Source: Burkholderiales bacterium (GTDB taxonomy: Bacteria > Pseudomonadota > Gammaproteobacteria > Burkholderiales > Burkholderiaceae). Taken from it: a stretch of DNA of 64,000 nt. The DNA is taken from the NCBI GenBank assembly GCA_026225235.1, contig JAMFSK010000041.1, positions 62,001 to 126,000 on the forward strand, given 5' to 3'. The notes under the pieces were generated by a model, which was given only the letters and a program-made list of their open reading frames with translations, searched no databases and had not been told where the DNA came from. Numbering within the stretch: position 1 is the stretch's first letter; each line of letters starts with the position of its first letter. Below are positions 18,623-28,221 of this stretch, piece after piece. Made by a program: the position numbers and the translations under genes.

Positions 18623-19393
18623 ATGTCGTCGTCACCATATGGCCAGTTTCCGAGCCTCGTCGATCGCACCGTGCTGATTACAGGCGGCGCGACCGGCATC
18701 GGCGAGTCGTTCGTCGAACATTTCGTCGCCCAGGGCGCGAAAGTCGGTTTTCTCGACATCGACCAGAACGCCGGTGAGGCGCTGGCGGAACGTCTCGGCG
18801 ACGCGCGCCACAAGCCGCTGTTCCTGCGTTGCGATCTGACCGACATCGATGCCCTGAAGAAGGCCATCGCCGATGTGCGCGCTGCCTTTGGCCCGATCGG
18901 CGTGTTGATCAACAATGCCGCGAACGATGTGCGCCACTCGATCGAATCGGTTACGCCGGAGAGCTTCGACAAGGGCATCGCGGTCAATCTGCGTCACCAG
19001 TTCTTCGCCGCTCAAGCGGTGGTCGAGGACATGAAGTCGCTCAAGGGCGGCTCGATCATCAACCTCGGTTCGATCAGCTGGATGCTCAAGAACGGCAACT
19101 ATCCGGTCTATGTCTCCGCCAAGGCGGCGGTCCAGGGTCTCACGCGCGGTCTGGCACGCGACCTCGGTCCGTTCCAGATCCGCGTCAATGCGCTCGTGCC
19201 GGGCTGGGTCCTGACCAAGAAGCAGCGCGAGATGTGGCTCGACGACGAAGGCCGGAAGGACATCAAGAAAGGCCAGTGCATCGACGTCGAACTGATGCCC
19301 GAGCATATTGCGCGCATGGCGTTGTTTCTCGCCGCGGATGACAGCAGCATGATCACCGCGCAGGATCTGGTCGTCGACGGAGGTTGGGCGTGA
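18623..19393 (+). CDS. XylB-type aldose 1-dehydrogenase (SDR)
   Basis: A 256-residue short-chain dehydrogenase resembling Caulobacter D-xylose 1-dehydrogenase XylB: compare GGATGIGE at 16-23, the cluster NNAANDVRHSIESVTPE, VNLRHQFFAAQAV, NLGSISWMLKNGNYPVY, and VPGWVLTKKQREMWLDDEG. Members oxidise xylose, arabinose or galactose to the 1,4- or 1,5-lactone. Its stop overlaps the start of the lactonase gene by 4 bp, which supports the pathway sugar, lactone, aldonate. Substrate choice (galactose or L-arabinose) is inferred from AraF and DgoKA. Confidence 0.88.
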   Translation: MSSSPYGQFPSLVDRTVLITGGATGIGESFVEHFVAQGAKVGFLDIDQNAGEALAERLGDARHKPLFLRCDLTDIDALKKAIADVRAAFGPIGVLINNAANDVRHSIESVTPESFDKGIAVNLRHQFFAAQAVVEDMKSLKGGSIINLGSISWMLKNGNYPVYVSAKAAVQGLTRGLARDLGPFQIRVNALVPGWVLTKKQREMWLDDEGRKDIKKGQCIDVELMPEHIARMALFLAADDSSMITAQDLVVDGGWA

Positions 19394-20292
19394 AAGCACA
19401 ATTGCTGCTCGACACGAAATGTACGCTCGGCGAAGGGCCGATCTGGGACGCGCGCGCCGAGGCGCTGTTCTTCACCGATATCGAAGAGTGTGTGCTGTAC
19501 CGCTACGAGCCGGCGAGTGGCAACCTGCGGACCTTCCCGATGCCGGAGCGGCTGGCGACGTACGCGATGTGCGCGGATGCGCGCTATATCCTGCTGGGTC
19601 TCGCCTCGCGACTCGCGTTCTTTGAAATTGCGACCGGTGCGGTGCGCACGATCGAGGAAATCGAAGTGGGCATGGCCACGCGTCTGAACGACGGCCGGCT
19701 CGACCGCGAAGGTCGTTTCGTGTTCGGCACCAAGGACGAATCTGGCGTACACAAGACGCAATGCGCGTTCTATCGCCTGAACGCGGACCTGAGCGTCGAG
19801 CGCCTGCCGTTGCCCGCCTGCGAGATTTCGAACGCCCTGGCGTTCTCGCCGGATGGCCGCACGATGTACTACTGCGATACGCCGACGCGCAAGATCCGCG
19901 TTTGCGATTACGCGCTCGATGGCACGATCTCCAACGATCGGGAATTTCTCACGCTGTCCGATGACACCGGCTTTCCCGACGGTGCGGCGATCGACTCGAA
20001 GGGCAATCTCTGGAATGCGCAGTGGGCCGGTCGCCGGGTCGTCTGCTATGACCCGAGTGGCCGCGAACTTCATCGTATCGAAGTGCCCGTGCTGCAGCCG
20101 AGTTGCCCGGTGTTTGGCGGCACGGACCTCGGTACGCTGTACCTGACGACCGCTCGCGAGAACATGAGCGAAGAACAACTGGCGGCCGAGCCGACCACTG
20201 GTGGCTTGCATATGGTCGAGCTTGGCGTGGTAGCCGGCGTGCGCGGTCTGGCCGATACGCCGTTTGCCGGACGCCCGGTTTCGGCGTCGTGA
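19390..20292 (+). CDS. SMP-30/gluconolactonase-family sugar lactonase
   Basis: Hydrolyses the aldonolactone from the preceding dehydrogenase. It has 300 residues in a six-bladed propeller. Metal-site and family motifs are CTLGEGPIWDARAEALFFTD at the N-terminus, ATRLNDGRLDREGRFVFGT, ISNALAFSPDGRTMYYCDT, GFPDGAAIDSKGNLW and VFGGTDLGTLYLTTA. The GTG start at 19390 gives a GTGA overlap with the SDR stop; a TTG two codons earlier is possible. Likely an L-arabinono- or D-galactonolactonase. Confidence 0.9.
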   Translation: MKAQLLLDTKCTLGEGPIWDARAEALFFTDIEECVLYRYEPASGNLRTFPMPERLATYAMCADARYILLGLASRLAFFEIATGAVRTIEEIEVGMATRLNDGRLDREGRFVFGTKDESGVHKTQCAFYRLNADLSVERLPLPACEISNALAFSPDGRTMYYCDTPTRKIRVCDYALDGTISNDREFLTLSDDTGFPDGAAIDSKGNLWNAQWAGRRVVCYDPSGRELHRIEVPVLQPSCPVFGGTDLGTLYLTTARENMSEEQLAAEPTTGGLHMVELGVVAGVRGLADTPFAGRPVSAS

Positions 20293-20308
20293 GACGGGTA
20301 ACCGGTTC

Positions 20309-21259
20309 GTGGTGAAGAACGCTGGCGTTTTGTCCGATCGCACTGCTTTGTCGGATCGCATTGAGCTCGCCACATCGGCTTTGCGTGTCGAGCTCGCGCC
20401 CGCTGTCGGGGGCGGCATCGCCCGTTTCGACTGGCTGTGCGGGAGCCGGCCCGTGCCGCTGTTTCGCGCAGCCGGCGCGGGTCCGCTCGCCGATCCGGAT
20501 GCATTGGCCTGCTTTCCGCTGTTGCCGTTTTCGAACCGAATCGGCGCGGGCCGCTTTGAGTTCGATGGCCGCACCGTGAAGATCGCGCCGAATCGCAAGG
20601 GCGAACGCTATCCGCTGCATGGCACGGGCTGGCAGCGCGCCTGGCGGGTGGAGCAGGCGTCGGCTGCCCGTGCCACGCTGTCGCTCGATGAAAACGGTCA
20701 GCCATACGCCTATCGCGCGACACAGGAGATCGAACTCGTCGACACGACGCTGACGATCCGGATGCGCGTTGAAAATCGCGGCGACGTGGCTCTGCCATTC
20801 GGCTTGGGTCTGCACCCGTTTATCGCGCGCGGAAGCGATACCTTACTGGTCGCGCCGGCCCAGAATGTCTGGCTCTCGGGGCGCGACTGGTTGCCGACGC
20901 GACGTGTGCGTGTACCCGCGGCTTACCGGTTTGGCATTGCTTATCCCCTGCCGCGTCATGCAGTCGTGAATCACGCATTCACCGACTGGGAGGGTCAGGC
21001 GCGCGTCATTTGGCCCGAGCATGGACTGGCCCTCGAAATCGAGGCGGATGTGCGCGACTATGTGCTCTACACGCCGGCAGGAGCGGACTGGTTCTGCTTT
21101 GAACCGGTCGATCACCCGATCGACGCGGTCAATCTGCCGGGCGGCGCGGTCCGACATGGCATGACGTCGCTTGCGCCGGGCGAAGACCTGACGCGCACGT
21201 TCCGCTTCAAGGTCGATTTGTTCGGCGCGCTGCCGACCTGGCAGCCGCGTTCGCACTAG
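20309..21259 (+). CDS. galM: Aldose 1-epimerase (mutarotase) family protein
   Basis: About 316 residues. GalM-family enzymes interconvert sugar anomers, which would feed the dehydrogenase with its preferred anomer. Motifs are [29 protein letters not shown] (family histidine), FGLGLHPFI (second histidine) and a late catalytic-glutamate region ([15 protein letters not shown]). Two adjacent GTG codons (20309, 20312) are the likely starts, 16 bp after the lactonase; no clear Shine-Dalgarno fixes which. It ends the sugar locus. Confidence 0.85.
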   Translation: MVKNAGVLSDRTALSDRIELATSALRVELAPAVGGGIARFDWLCGSRPVPLFRAAGAGPLADPDALACFPLLPFSNRIGAGRFEFDGRTVKIAPNRKGERYPLHGTGWQRAWRVEQASAARATLSLDENGQPYAYRATQEIELVDTTLTIRMRVENRGDVALPFGLGLHPFIARGSDTLLVAPAQNVWLSGRDWLPTRRVRVPAAYRFGIAYPLPRHAVVNHAFTDWEGQARVIWPEHGLALEIEADVRDYVLYTPAGADWFCFEPVDHPIDAVNLPGGAVRHGMTSLAPGEDLTRTFRFKVDLFGALPTWQPRSH

Positions 21260-21289
21260 GGGGCTCGAGGCAGGGCTGCGCGCCTTGGC

Positions 21290-21295
21290 TACAAT
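21290..21295 (+). promoter_or_regulatory. Candidate -10 element of pyrF
   Basis: TACAAT 65 bp before the pyrF ATG, after the end of the sugar locus. No matching -35 is visible. Confidence 0.35.
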
Positions 21296-21360
21296 ATCGC
21301 CCTGATCGCTTCATTCTCGTTTTATCGGCGCCGCCGCGCGGCGCCTTTCTCCGGCCCGCC

Positions 21361-22191
21361 ATGTCACTCGCCCAGTCTTTTACCCAGTCTCTTGCGTCCG
21401 CCTGGGCGCGCTCAAATTCGCTGTTGTGTGTCGGTCTCGACCCGGAGCCCAAGCGTTTTCCCGCTCATCTTGCCAATCGGCCGGATGCGATCTTCGAGTT
21501 CTGCCGTGAGATCGTCGATGCGACTGCGCCTTACGTATCGTCGTTCAAGCCGCAGATCGCCTACTTTGCATCGAATCGCGCCGAGGACCAGCTTGAGCAG
21601 TTGATCGCGCATATCCACGCGAATCACGCCGGCATCCCTGTGATCCTCGATGCCAAGCGGGGCGATATCGGCAGCACCGCCGAACAATATGCACGCGAAT
21701 CATTCGAGCGGTATCGGGCCGATGCAGTGACGGTCAATCCCTATATGGGTTTCGATTCGATCGAGCCGTATCTCGCGCATCCGGGCAAGGGTGTGATCGT
21801 GTTGTGCCGTACGTCGAATCCGGGCGGTTCGGATTTGCAGTTTCTCGACACGCACGGGCGGCCGCTCTACCAGCACGTTGCACAGCTTGCGGCGCAGGAA
21901 TGGAACGAGAGCGGGGAACTGGCCCTAGTGGTCGGCGCCACGTTTCCTGCCGAGATTGCGCAAGTGCGTGCGATTGTCGGTGAGATGCCGCTGCTGATTC
22001 CGGGCGTCGGTGCACAGGGCGGCGACGTGGCGGCGACGGTCGGCGCAGGGCGCACGGCCGATGGCACGGGCATGATGATCAACTCATCGCGAGCGATTCT
22101 CTACGCGGGGCAGGGCGAAGATTTCGCGACCCAGGCGGCGCAGGTCGCCCAGGCCACGCGTGACGCCATCAATGCGGCGCGGCAGCCCTAA
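21361..22191 (+). CDS. pyrF: Orotidine 5'-phosphate decarboxylase
   Basis: Final step of UMP synthesis. At 276 residues it is the longer, type 2 bacterial form. It has [13 protein letters not shown] at the N-terminus, the catalytic Asp-Lys-Asp cluster in [34 protein letters not shown], and the phosphate loop region [12 protein letters not shown]. The stop codon shares the bases CTAA with the stop of the convergent pncC, so the two genes overlap by 4 bp with no intergenic terminator. Confidence 0.97.
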   Translation: MSLAQSFTQSLASAWARSNSLLCVGLDPEPKRFPAHLANRPDAIFEFCREIVDATAPYVSSFKPQIAYFASNRAEDQLEQLIAHIHANHAGIPVILDAKRGDIGSTAEQYARESFERYRADAVTVNPYMGFDSIEPYLAHPGKGVIVLCRTSNPGGSDLQFLDTHGRPLYQHVAQLAAQEWNESGELALVVGATFPAEIAQVRAIVGEMPLLIPGVGAQGGDVAATVGAGRTADGTGMMINSSRAILYAGQGEDFATQAAQVAQATRDAINAARQP

Positions 22192-22688
22192 GCGTCACTC
22201 TCTTCAAGCATCGCCAGCACGCCGCGTAGTGCGTGCGCGGCAGTCTGAATCCGGATCTGCCGGCGGTCACCCTTGAGCAGCATGGTCTGGCTGCTGGTGC
22301 GGACCCGGTCGCTCCAGGCGAACCACACCGTGCCAACCGGCTTCGCTTCGGAACCCCCACCGGGCCCGGCGACGCCGGTAACGGCAACCGCCAACTGAGC
22401 GCGGCTGTTCCGCAAGGCGCCTTCGGCCATCGCGCGCGCAACGGCTTCGCTGACCGCACCGTGCCGCTCGATCATCTCCGGCGGCACACCGATCATCTCG
22501 GTCTTCGACTGATTCGAGTAGGTCACATAACCGCGCTCAAACCATCCGCTACTGCCCGAGATATCGGTGATTGCACTTGCAATCATGCCGCCCGTGCACG
22601 ACTCGGCGGTGCTGAGCATGAGGCGCGTTTCGCGCAGGCGGTTGCCCGTGCGGATCGCAAGCTGGTGCAGGGTGTTGTCATTATCCAT
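22188..22688 (-). CDS. pncC: Nicotinamide-nucleotide amidase (CinA C-terminal domain)
   Basis: Deamidates nicotinamide mononucleotide to nicotinate mononucleotide, recycling the NMN released by DNA ligase. The 166-residue stand-alone PncC form has the family signature [18 protein letters not shown] with the catalytic serine, [20 protein letters not shown], and [21 protein letters not shown]. The start overlaps the pgpA stop by 8 bp, so it is the last gene of thiL-pgpA-pncC. It is convergent with pyrF. Confidence 0.95.
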   Translation of the reverse strand: MDNDNTLHQLAIRTGNRLRETRLMLSTAESCTGGMIASAITDISGSSGWFERGYVTYSNQSKTEMIGVPPEMIERHGAVSEAVARAMAEGALRNSRAQLAVAVTGVAGPGGGSEAKPVGTVWFAWSDRVRTSSQTMLLKGDRRQIRIQTAAHALRGVLAMLEESDA

Positions 22689-23397
22689 AGTACGAGTGCG
22701 CCAGCGCGAAAACGAGCAAGGTCATGAAGGCCGCGACGATATCGTCGATCATGATGCCGAAGCCGCCCTTGAAACGTTGGTCGAACCAGCGGATCGGAGG
22801 GGGTTTGATCATATCGAATAACCGGAATACAACAAATGCCGCGAGTTGCTGCGAGAAGCTTGCGGGTGTCACGAACAGCATCACCAGCCAGAACGCGACA
22901 ATCTCGTCCCAGTTCACCGCGCCCGGGTCAGCCGCGCCAAGCCGGCTCGCCGTGAAACCCGTGGCCCAGATGCCAACGACAAAACCGGCCACGATGAGCG
23001 CGATCCAGCCCGCCACCGTGAGATAGGGGTTAAGGACGATGAACGAGACCCAGCCGAACACCGTGCCGACCGTGCCGGGCACAAGACGCGACAGGCCCGT
23101 GCCGAAACCGAGCGACAACAGGTGCGCAGGATGCGAGCGCATGAACTCGGCCGTCGGCCGATTGCCTCGAGCCTTGCCCGGTCGGATGCCCGGGGCACCG
23201 TTGGCTGTGGCTCCGGGCTGCGCCGCTCCGGGTGGCGCAGCGCCGCTGCCCGCCGCGCCTGGTGCGGCACCGGCATCGGCCCGGCTCGCCCGGTTGCGGA
23301 AATAGCCGAAGCGGCCCCCGAAACGGGTACGCAACTGGGCCGAGCGTTCGGCCTTGCGTTCCGGGTCGGCGTCGAGAATATCTTTAGGGTCAGTCAT
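22681..23397 (-). CDS. pgpA: Phosphatidylglycerophosphatase A
   Basis: Dephosphorylates phosphatidylglycerophosphate to phosphatidylglycerol at the inner membrane. It has 238 residues. The first 75 are an unusual low-complexity arm rich in Ala, Pro and Gly (GAAPGAAGSGAAPPGAAQP) ahead of the PgpA domain. The domain begins MRSHPAHLLSLGFGTGLS, with PGTVGTVFGW, DPGAVNWDEIVAFW and RLFDMIKPPPIRWFDQ plus the late acidic IMIDDIVAAF segment. It overlaps both thiL and pncC by 8 bp. The start at 23397 was chosen because it gives this coupling. Confidence 0.93.
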   Translation of the reverse strand: MTDPKDILDADPERKAERSAQLRTRFGGRFGYFRNRASRADAGAAPGAAGSGAAPPGAAQPGATANGAPGIRPGKARGNRPTAEFMRSHPAHLLSLGFGTGLSRLVPGTVGTVFGWVSFIVLNPYLTVAGWIALIVAGFVVGIWATGFTASRLGAADPGAVNWDEIVAFWLVMLFVTPASFSQQLAAFVVFRLFDMIKPPPIRWFDQRFKGGFGIMIDDIVAAFMTLLVFALAHSYYG

Positions 23398-24373
23398 CGA
23401 AGTGATCGAATCCGCGCAATGCGAGTGCCAGGGACTCGCCGCCGGCATCGGTCCAGGTGATGCGCGGCTCGCTGGCATGCGCATCGAAGGCCGTAATTGT
23501 ACCGACGCGCGTCACACGCGTACCGGTCGTGCGACCGGCGGCGAGTACAGTTTCACGCGCTCGGGATGAAGCGGTGAAACACAACTGGTAATCGTCGCCG
23601 CCGGCGATCGTGCACTGACGCTGGATCTCGGGACGTTGCCGGGCGAGCGCCGCCGAACGCGGCAGGGCGTCGACATCGATGCGGGCGGCCACATCCGATC
23701 GTTCGAGGATATGACCGAGATCGCCAGCGAGTCCGTCTGAAATGTCGAGCGCCGCATGAGCGCAGCCGGCGAGCGCGAGGCCGAGCGCGACCTGGGGTTC
23801 AGGCCAGTCCATCGCCCGCCGTGCCTCGGCGAGCTCGGTGGGGTTCAGGGTCCACTCACTGCGCAGAGCCCCGAGCGCGAGACGTGCGTCGCCCAGCGTT
23901 CCCGAGATCCAGACATCGTCGCCCACACGCGCGGCATCGCGTCGCAACGCCTGACCGGCCTCGACGTCGCCGAAGACGGTCACGCACAAGGTGAGCGGCC
24001 CGCGGGTGGTATCGCCGCCGATCAGTTCGCAACCGCACCGGTCGGCGAGCGCGAAAAGTCCTTCGGAAAACGCCGCGAGCCACGCTTCGTCGATCGCCGG
24101 CAAGGCAAGCGCCAGCGTGAACGCACGCGGGCGGGCGCCCATCGCGGCGAGATCCGACAGGTTGACGGCGAGGGTCTTGTGACCCAGGGCAAGCGGCTCG
24201 GCGCCTTTGAAGAAGTGCCGTCCTTCAACCAGCATGTCGGTGGAAATCGCCAGCGCCTTGCCCGCCTGCGGTACGAGCAAGGCGCAGTCGTCGCCGACTC
24301 CAACGAGGGCCCGATTGTCACTTTGCGAGGGCCGCGTGAAATACCGGCTAATCAGACTAAATTCGTTGAGCAT
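23390..24373 (-). CDS. thiL: Thiamine-monophosphate kinase
   Basis: Phosphorylates thiamine monophosphate to the active cofactor thiamine diphosphate. It has 327 residues of the PurM/ThiL fold: MLNEFSLISRYFTRP at the start, GVGDDCALL (metal-binding), LSDLAAMGARPRAFTLALA, LIGGDTTRGPL and ALDISDGLAGDL. The N-terminal end is 141 bp from the divergent maeB, and the stop overlaps pgpA by 8 bp. An apparent long N-terminal extension of maeB on the other strand is only its antisense. Confidence 0.96.
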   Translation of the reverse strand: MLNEFSLISRYFTRPSQSDNRALVGVGDDCALLVPQAGKALAISTDMLVEGRHFFKGAEPLALGHKTLAVNLSDLAAMGARPRAFTLALALPAIDEAWLAAFSEGLFALADRCGCELIGGDTTRGPLTLCVTVFGDVEAGQALRRDAARVGDDVWISGTLGDARLALGALRSEWTLNPTELAEARRAMDWPEPQVALGLALAGCAHAALDISDGLAGDLGHILERSDVAARIDVDALPRSAALARQRPEIQRQCTIAGGDDYQLCFTASSRARETVLAAGRTTGTRVTRVGTITAFDAHASEPRITWTDAGGESLALALRGFDHFDD

Positions 24374-24464
24374 GCGAGAAAAAGGGTGTCCGGTACCGGT
24401 TTTGTGCGGCGTTGCAGCATAGGAATCCCGCTATGTGGCAAGGAAATTGGCCTCCCTTCGGCGC

Positions 24465-24470
24465 TACAAT
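24465..24470 (+). promoter_or_regulatory. Candidate -10 element of maeB
   Basis: TACAAT 45 bp before the maeB ATG in the thiL-maeB divergent region; no -35 at the right spacing. Confidence 0.35.
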
Positions 24471-24514
24471 GGGATAGACAAACCATTCTAATCCGCCTAG
24501 CTTTAAGCGCCTCC

Positions 24515-26812
24515 ATGTCCTCTCCTGCAGATAAACTTCGCGAAGCCGCCCTCGATTATCACGAGTTCCCCACCCCCGGCAAAATTGCCATTGCGCCCAC
24601 CAAGCAGCTCTTAAATCAGCGCGATCTGGCGCTCGCGTATTCCCCGGGCGTCGCCGCCGCCTGTGAAGAAATCGTTGCCAATCCGCTGAATGCGGCCCGC
24701 TTCACGGCGCGCAGCAATCTGGTCGGTGTGGTCACCAACGGCACAGCGGTGCTCGGTCTCGGCAATATCGGCCCGCTTGCTTCGAAGCCTGTCATGGAAG
24801 GCAAGGCGGTGCTCTTCAAGAAGTTCGCCGGGATCGATGTGTTCGATATCGAGTTGAACGAGAGCGACCCGATGAAGCTCGTCGATGTGATCGTCGCGCT
24901 CGAGCCGACCTTCGGCGGCATCAACCTCGAAGACATCAAGGCGCCGGACTGCTTCACCGTCGAGCGCGAATGCCGCAAGCGCATGAAGATCCCGGTGTTC
25001 CACGATGACCAGCACGGCACCGCCATCGTGGTCTCGGCTGCGGTCACCAACGGGCTCAAGGTCGTCAACAAGGACATCAAGAAGGTCAAGCTCGTGACCT
25101 CAGGGGCGGGCGCCGCGGCGCTGGCCTGTCTCGACTTGCTGGTCGATATCGGCCTGCCGCGTGAAAACATCTTCGTGACTGACCTCGCAGGCGTGGTCTA
25201 TGAAGGCCGCACCGAGCTGATGGACCCGGACAAGGCGCGCTATGCGCAGCCGACCGAGGCCCGCACCCTCGCCGAGATTATCGAAGGCGCCGACATCTTC
25301 CTCGGCCTTTCGGCGGGTGGCGTGCTCAAGCCTGAGATGGTCAAGATCATGGGCGACCGGCCGCTGATTCTCGCACTGGCCAACCCGACCCCCGAGATCC
25401 TTCCTGAAGAAGCGCTGGCCGTGCGGCCGGATGCCATTCTCGCGACGGGCCGGACCGACTATCCGAATCAGGTCAATAACGTTCTCTGCTTCCCGTTCAT
25501 CTTCCGCGGCGCGCTCGATGCCGGCGCGACGACGATCACCAAAGAGATGGAGATCGCCGCAGTCAATGCGATCGCTTCGCTCGCTCGTCAGGAACAGAGC
25601 GATGTGGTCGCGACGGCCTACGGGATCCATGACCTCTCGTTCGGCCCGCAATACCTGATTCCGAAGCCTTTCGATCCGCGCCTGATCGTCAATGTCGCGC
25701 CGGCAGTCGCGCAGGCCGCGATGGACGGCGGCGTGGCGACGCGCCCGATCGAAGACATGGACGCCTACCGCCAGCATTTGCAGCAGTTCGTCTATGCCAG
25801 CGGCACGATCATGAAGCCGATCTTCCAGGTCGCGCGCAGCGTCGAGGCGGCTCGCAAGCGCATCGTGTTCGCCGAGGGTGAAGAAGAGCGCGTGCTGCGG
25901 GCGGTGCAGATCATCGTCGACGAGGGCATCGCCACGCCGATCCTGATCGGGCGTCCGGCAGTCATCGAACAACGGCTGCAGCGCTACGGTCTGCGCCTCG
26001 TTCCGGGGCAGGACTTTACCGTTGTGAACCCCGAACACGACGAGCGCTACCGCGATTATTGGCAGACTTACTTCAAAATGATGGCCCGAAAGGGCATTAC
26101 TGCGCAGCTCGCGCGGGTCGAAATGCGGCGGCGCACCACGCTGATCGGCTCGATGCTGATCCACAAGGGCGAGGCCGACGGCATGATCTGCGGCACCATC
26201 AGCACGCCGCATCGTCACCTGCACTTTATCGACCAGATCATCGGCAAGCGCGAAGGCTCGTCGGTGTATGCGGCGATGAATGCATTGATCCTGCCGGGCC
26301 GGCAGATCTTTATCGCCGACACGCACGTGAACGTCGATCCGAGCCCCGCGCAGCTCGCCGAAATCACGATTCTTGCGGCCGAAGAAGTGCGCCGTTTCGG
26401 TATCGAACCGAAGATCGCCTTGCTCTCGCACTCAAGCTTTGGCTCGAGCCCGGCGCCAAGCGCGCAGAAAATGCGCGATACGCTCGCCTTGCTGCGGGAA
26501 ATCGCGCCGGATCTCGATATCGACGGCGAAATGCACGGTGACGCCGCGCTCGACGGCCGGCTGCGCAAGGAGCTGATGCCCGAATCGACGCTCGAAGGCG
26601 ATGCCAACCTGCTGATCCTGCCCAATATCGACGCGGCCAACATCTCGTACAACCTGCTCAAGGTCGCTGCGGGCAACAATGTCGCCATCGGGCCGATCCT
26701 GCTCGGCGCAGCCAAGCCGATTCACGTGCTGACCGCCACCGCGACGGTCCGGCGCATCGTCAATATGGCCGCTCTGGTGGTCGTCGATGCGTTCGCCGCC
26801 AGCCGGGAATAG
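24515..26812 (+). CDS. maeB: NADP-dependent malic enzyme (malic-PTA hybrid)
   Basis: Oxidative decarboxylation of malate to pyruvate with NADPH. It has 765 residues: malic enzyme domains to about residue 430 ([73 protein letters not shown]), then a phosphotransacetylase-like domain to the end ([38 protein letters not shown]). In the MaeB family this C-terminal part is regulatory and not catalytically active. The start at 24515 was chosen; the upstream open frame is antisense to thiL. Two hairpins follow the stop. Confidence 0.96.
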   Translation: MSSPADKLREAALDYHEFPTPGKIAIAPTKQLLNQRDLALAYSPGVAAACEEIVANPLNAARFTARSNLVGVVTNGTAVLGLGNIGPLASKPVMEGKAVLFKKFAGIDVFDIELNESDPMKLVDVIVALEPTFGGINLEDIKAPDCFTVERECRKRMKIPVFHDDQHGTAIVVSAAVTNGLKVVNKDIKKVKLVTSGAGAAALACLDLLVDIGLPRENIFVTDLAGVVYEGRTELMDPDKARYAQPTEARTLAEIIEGADIFLGLSAGGVLKPEMVKIMGDRPLILALANPTPEILPEEALAVRPDAILATGRTDYPNQVNNVLCFPFIFRGALDAGATTITKEMEIAAVNAIASLARQEQSDVVATAYGIHDLSFGPQYLIPKPFDPRLIVNVAPAVAQAAMDGGVATRPIEDMDAYRQHLQQFVYASGTIMKPIFQVARSVEAARKRIVFAEGEEERVLRAVQIIVDEGIATPILIGRPAVIEQRLQRYGLRLVPGQDFTVVNPEHDERYRDYWQTYFKMMARKGITAQLARVEMRRRTTLIGSMLIHKGEADGMICGTISTPHRHLHFIDQIIGKREGSSVYAAMNALILPGRQIFIADTHVNVDPSPAQLAEITILAAEEVRRFGIEPKIALLSHSSFGSSPAPSAQKMRDTLALLREIAPDLDIDGEMHGDAALDGRLRKELMPESTLEGDANLLILPNIDAANISYNLLKVAAGNNVAIGPILLGAAKPIHVLTATATVRRIVNMAALVVVDAFAASRE

Positions 26813-26819
26813 AGACGGT

Positions 26820-26848
26820 GGGCGGACCCCGTTAGGGAAAGTCCGCCC
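26820..26848 (+). other. Stem-loop directly after maeB
   Basis: GGGCGGAC/GTCCGCCC, 8-bp stem, 13-nt loop, 8 bp after the stop. No T-run. Probably works with the stronger hairpin at 26933. Confidence 0.4.
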
Positions 26849-26932
26849 CTGGGCGAAACATCGTCTGAAGTTGCTTTGACCGTGTCCGTGGCGTGCATGC
26901 GGCTGCGTCCGTATCAATCCAGGCGCGCCAGA

Positions 26933-26967
26933 CGGGCCGCGGTGTAAGCCGCGGCCCGCCTCATTTT
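26933..26967 (+). terminator. Terminator of maeB
   Basis: Perfect 10-bp stem CGGGCCGCGG/CCGCGGCCCG with a 6-nt loop, followed by CCTCATTTT. Ends maeB transcription ahead of the ribonuclease operon. Confidence 0.6.
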
Positions 26968-27181
26968 CAGGCAATTCAGCGCCTATTCCTTTGAAAGTCA
27001 AACCCTTACACATGCCAATCCATCGTTGATTCTGGGCGCGGTTAGGGATAACCTTACGCCTTCAGTGGTCGGCACACGTCCGTTACCGGCCCTGTTTGCT
27101 CGGGGATTCGGGTTGACGGTTCGACAGTGGCTCTCGCGCGTGGCGCGATCGCAGCCCTCTTGCGAGGGGCGGTCGGAACCC

Positions 27182-27586
27182 ATGCGCGGTGCACGATCGG
27201 CGGCTCGCGTGGTGGCGCTCGCTTTGGCGCTCAGCGCGTCTTCGTCGTGGTTCGCAGGCGATGTGCAGGCGCGCAGTTCGAACGTCGACACGCCGCTCAG
27301 CGAGCCGGTTTCGCCGGCTCAGTTGCCTCGCGAAGCAGCCCAGGTGCTTGATTCGATTCGTGCAGGTGGCCCGTTCCAGTATTCGAAAGACGGTGTCGTT
27401 TTCAAGAATTTCGAGCGTGAATTGCCTGCCCGTCCGCGTGGCTACTACCACGAGTACACGGTGACGACGCCTAGCTCGCGAAATCGCGGCGCGCGACGTA
27501 TCGTGTGCGGCGGTCCGCCCCGAAGTGTGGACGACTGCTATTACACGGGCGATCACTACCAGACCTTTCAACGGATTCTAGAATGA
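27182..27586 (+). CDS. Secreted guanyl-specific ribonuclease, RNase Sa/barnase type
   Basis: A 134-residue microbial N1/T1-family ribonuclease. The signal peptide is MRGARSAARVVALALALSAS, with cleavage likely after Ala30 (DVQA). The mature part follows RNase Sa of Streptomyces: LPREAAQVLDSIRAGGPF, YSKDGVVFKNFERELP, GYYHEYTV with catalytic Glu91, RNRGARRIVCGG with Arg102 and Arg106, and YYTGDHYQTF with His125. Two cysteines (109, 119) could pair. Its stop overlaps the barstar start by ATGA, so toxin and inhibitor are made together. An upstream in-frame start is possible. Confidence 0.9.
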   Translation: MRGARSAARVVALALALSASSSWFAGDVQARSSNVDTPLSEPVSPAQLPREAAQVLDSIRAGGPFQYSKDGVVFKNFERELPARPRGYYHEYTVTTPSSRNRGARRIVCGGPPRSVDDCYYTGDHYQTFQRILE

Positions 27587-28140
27587 CCATGAGCGACAAC
27601 GTTCTAGCGCATGACGCCGGTGTCGCGAACGACGTGTTCGGGATGAGCGACAACACCAACCTCTTCCAGCGAGTGATGTCGATGCGCGAGGGCGGCCGCG
27701 AGCGGTCGAGTCGCGAGCTCCAACCCGGCGAGACGACCATGACGCTTTTCAAGACCGTCCGCCCGAATATCGTCCAGTCGATTCGTGCGTTCCGTGTGCC
27801 GGAGCTTGCCGAAGAGGCGGCTCGGCTGGGTCATCACTTTCTGTATGCGTGGTGTGCGGGCGCGCAGTCGAAGGCCGAAGTGCTTGAGACGATCGCGACG
27901 CAATTTACGCTGCCCAAACATTTCGGCAAGAACTACGACGCGCTTTACGACTGCCTAACCGATATGGTTCACAAGGCCGGCGCGCAGCCGGGCTTTGTCA
28001 TCGTGCTCGAAGGCGTGCCGACGGCGCTAAAGTTCGACAAGGATGCGCGCGAGACGCTGCTCGATGTGTTCCGTGAAGCGGCCGAATTCTGGGCCGAGCG
28101 CAAGGTTGCGTTCCGCGTCTTTTATTCGTTTGCGGCCTGA
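27583..28140 (+). CDS. Barstar-family ribonuclease inhibitor with N-terminal extension
   Basis: A 185-residue cytoplasmic protein whose C-terminal half (about 85-180) is a barstar domain: QSKAEVLETIATQFTLPKHF, GKNYDALYDCL with the acidic pair Asp119 and Asp123 equivalent to barstar Asp35/Asp39, and LLDVFREAAEFWAERKVAF. The first 85 residues have no clear fold and may be partly disordered. It neutralises any ribonuclease not exported. The start at 27583 lies in the ribonuclease stop (ATGA). Met53 is an alternative, shorter start. Confidence 0.88.
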   Translation: MTMSDNVLAHDAGVANDVFGMSDNTNLFQRVMSMREGGRERSSRELQPGETTMTLFKTVRPNIVQSIRAFRVPELAEEAARLGHHFLYAWCAGAQSKAEVLETIATQFTLPKHFGKNYDALYDCLTDMVHKAGAQPGFVIVLEGVPTALKFDKDARETLLDVFREAAEFWAERKVAFRVFYSFAA

Positions 28141-28187
28141 AGCGCACGGAGTCGCACTGGGTGGTTGACTCGTTTGGTCGCTCGACC

Positions 28188-28207
28188 GCGCGACGTTTCG
28201 GTCGCGC
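28188..28207 (+). terminator. Hairpin between convergent barstar and rsmE
   Basis: GCGCGAC/GTCGCGC, 7-bp stem, 6-nt loop, no T-run; sits in the 81-bp gap of two convergent genes. A weak terminator at best. Confidence 0.35.
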
Positions 28208-28221
28208 TTCAAGTCCGCTGC

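Noticed and set aside
10977..21259. Sugar locus as a recently acquired island
   Set aside because: No integrase, tRNA, direct repeats or insertion sequence at either end, and base composition looks like the neighbours.
23756..24514. 253-residue N-terminal extension of maeB
   Set aside because: It is antisense to thiL and Arg/Gly-rich; the malic enzyme N-terminus fits the ATG at 24515.
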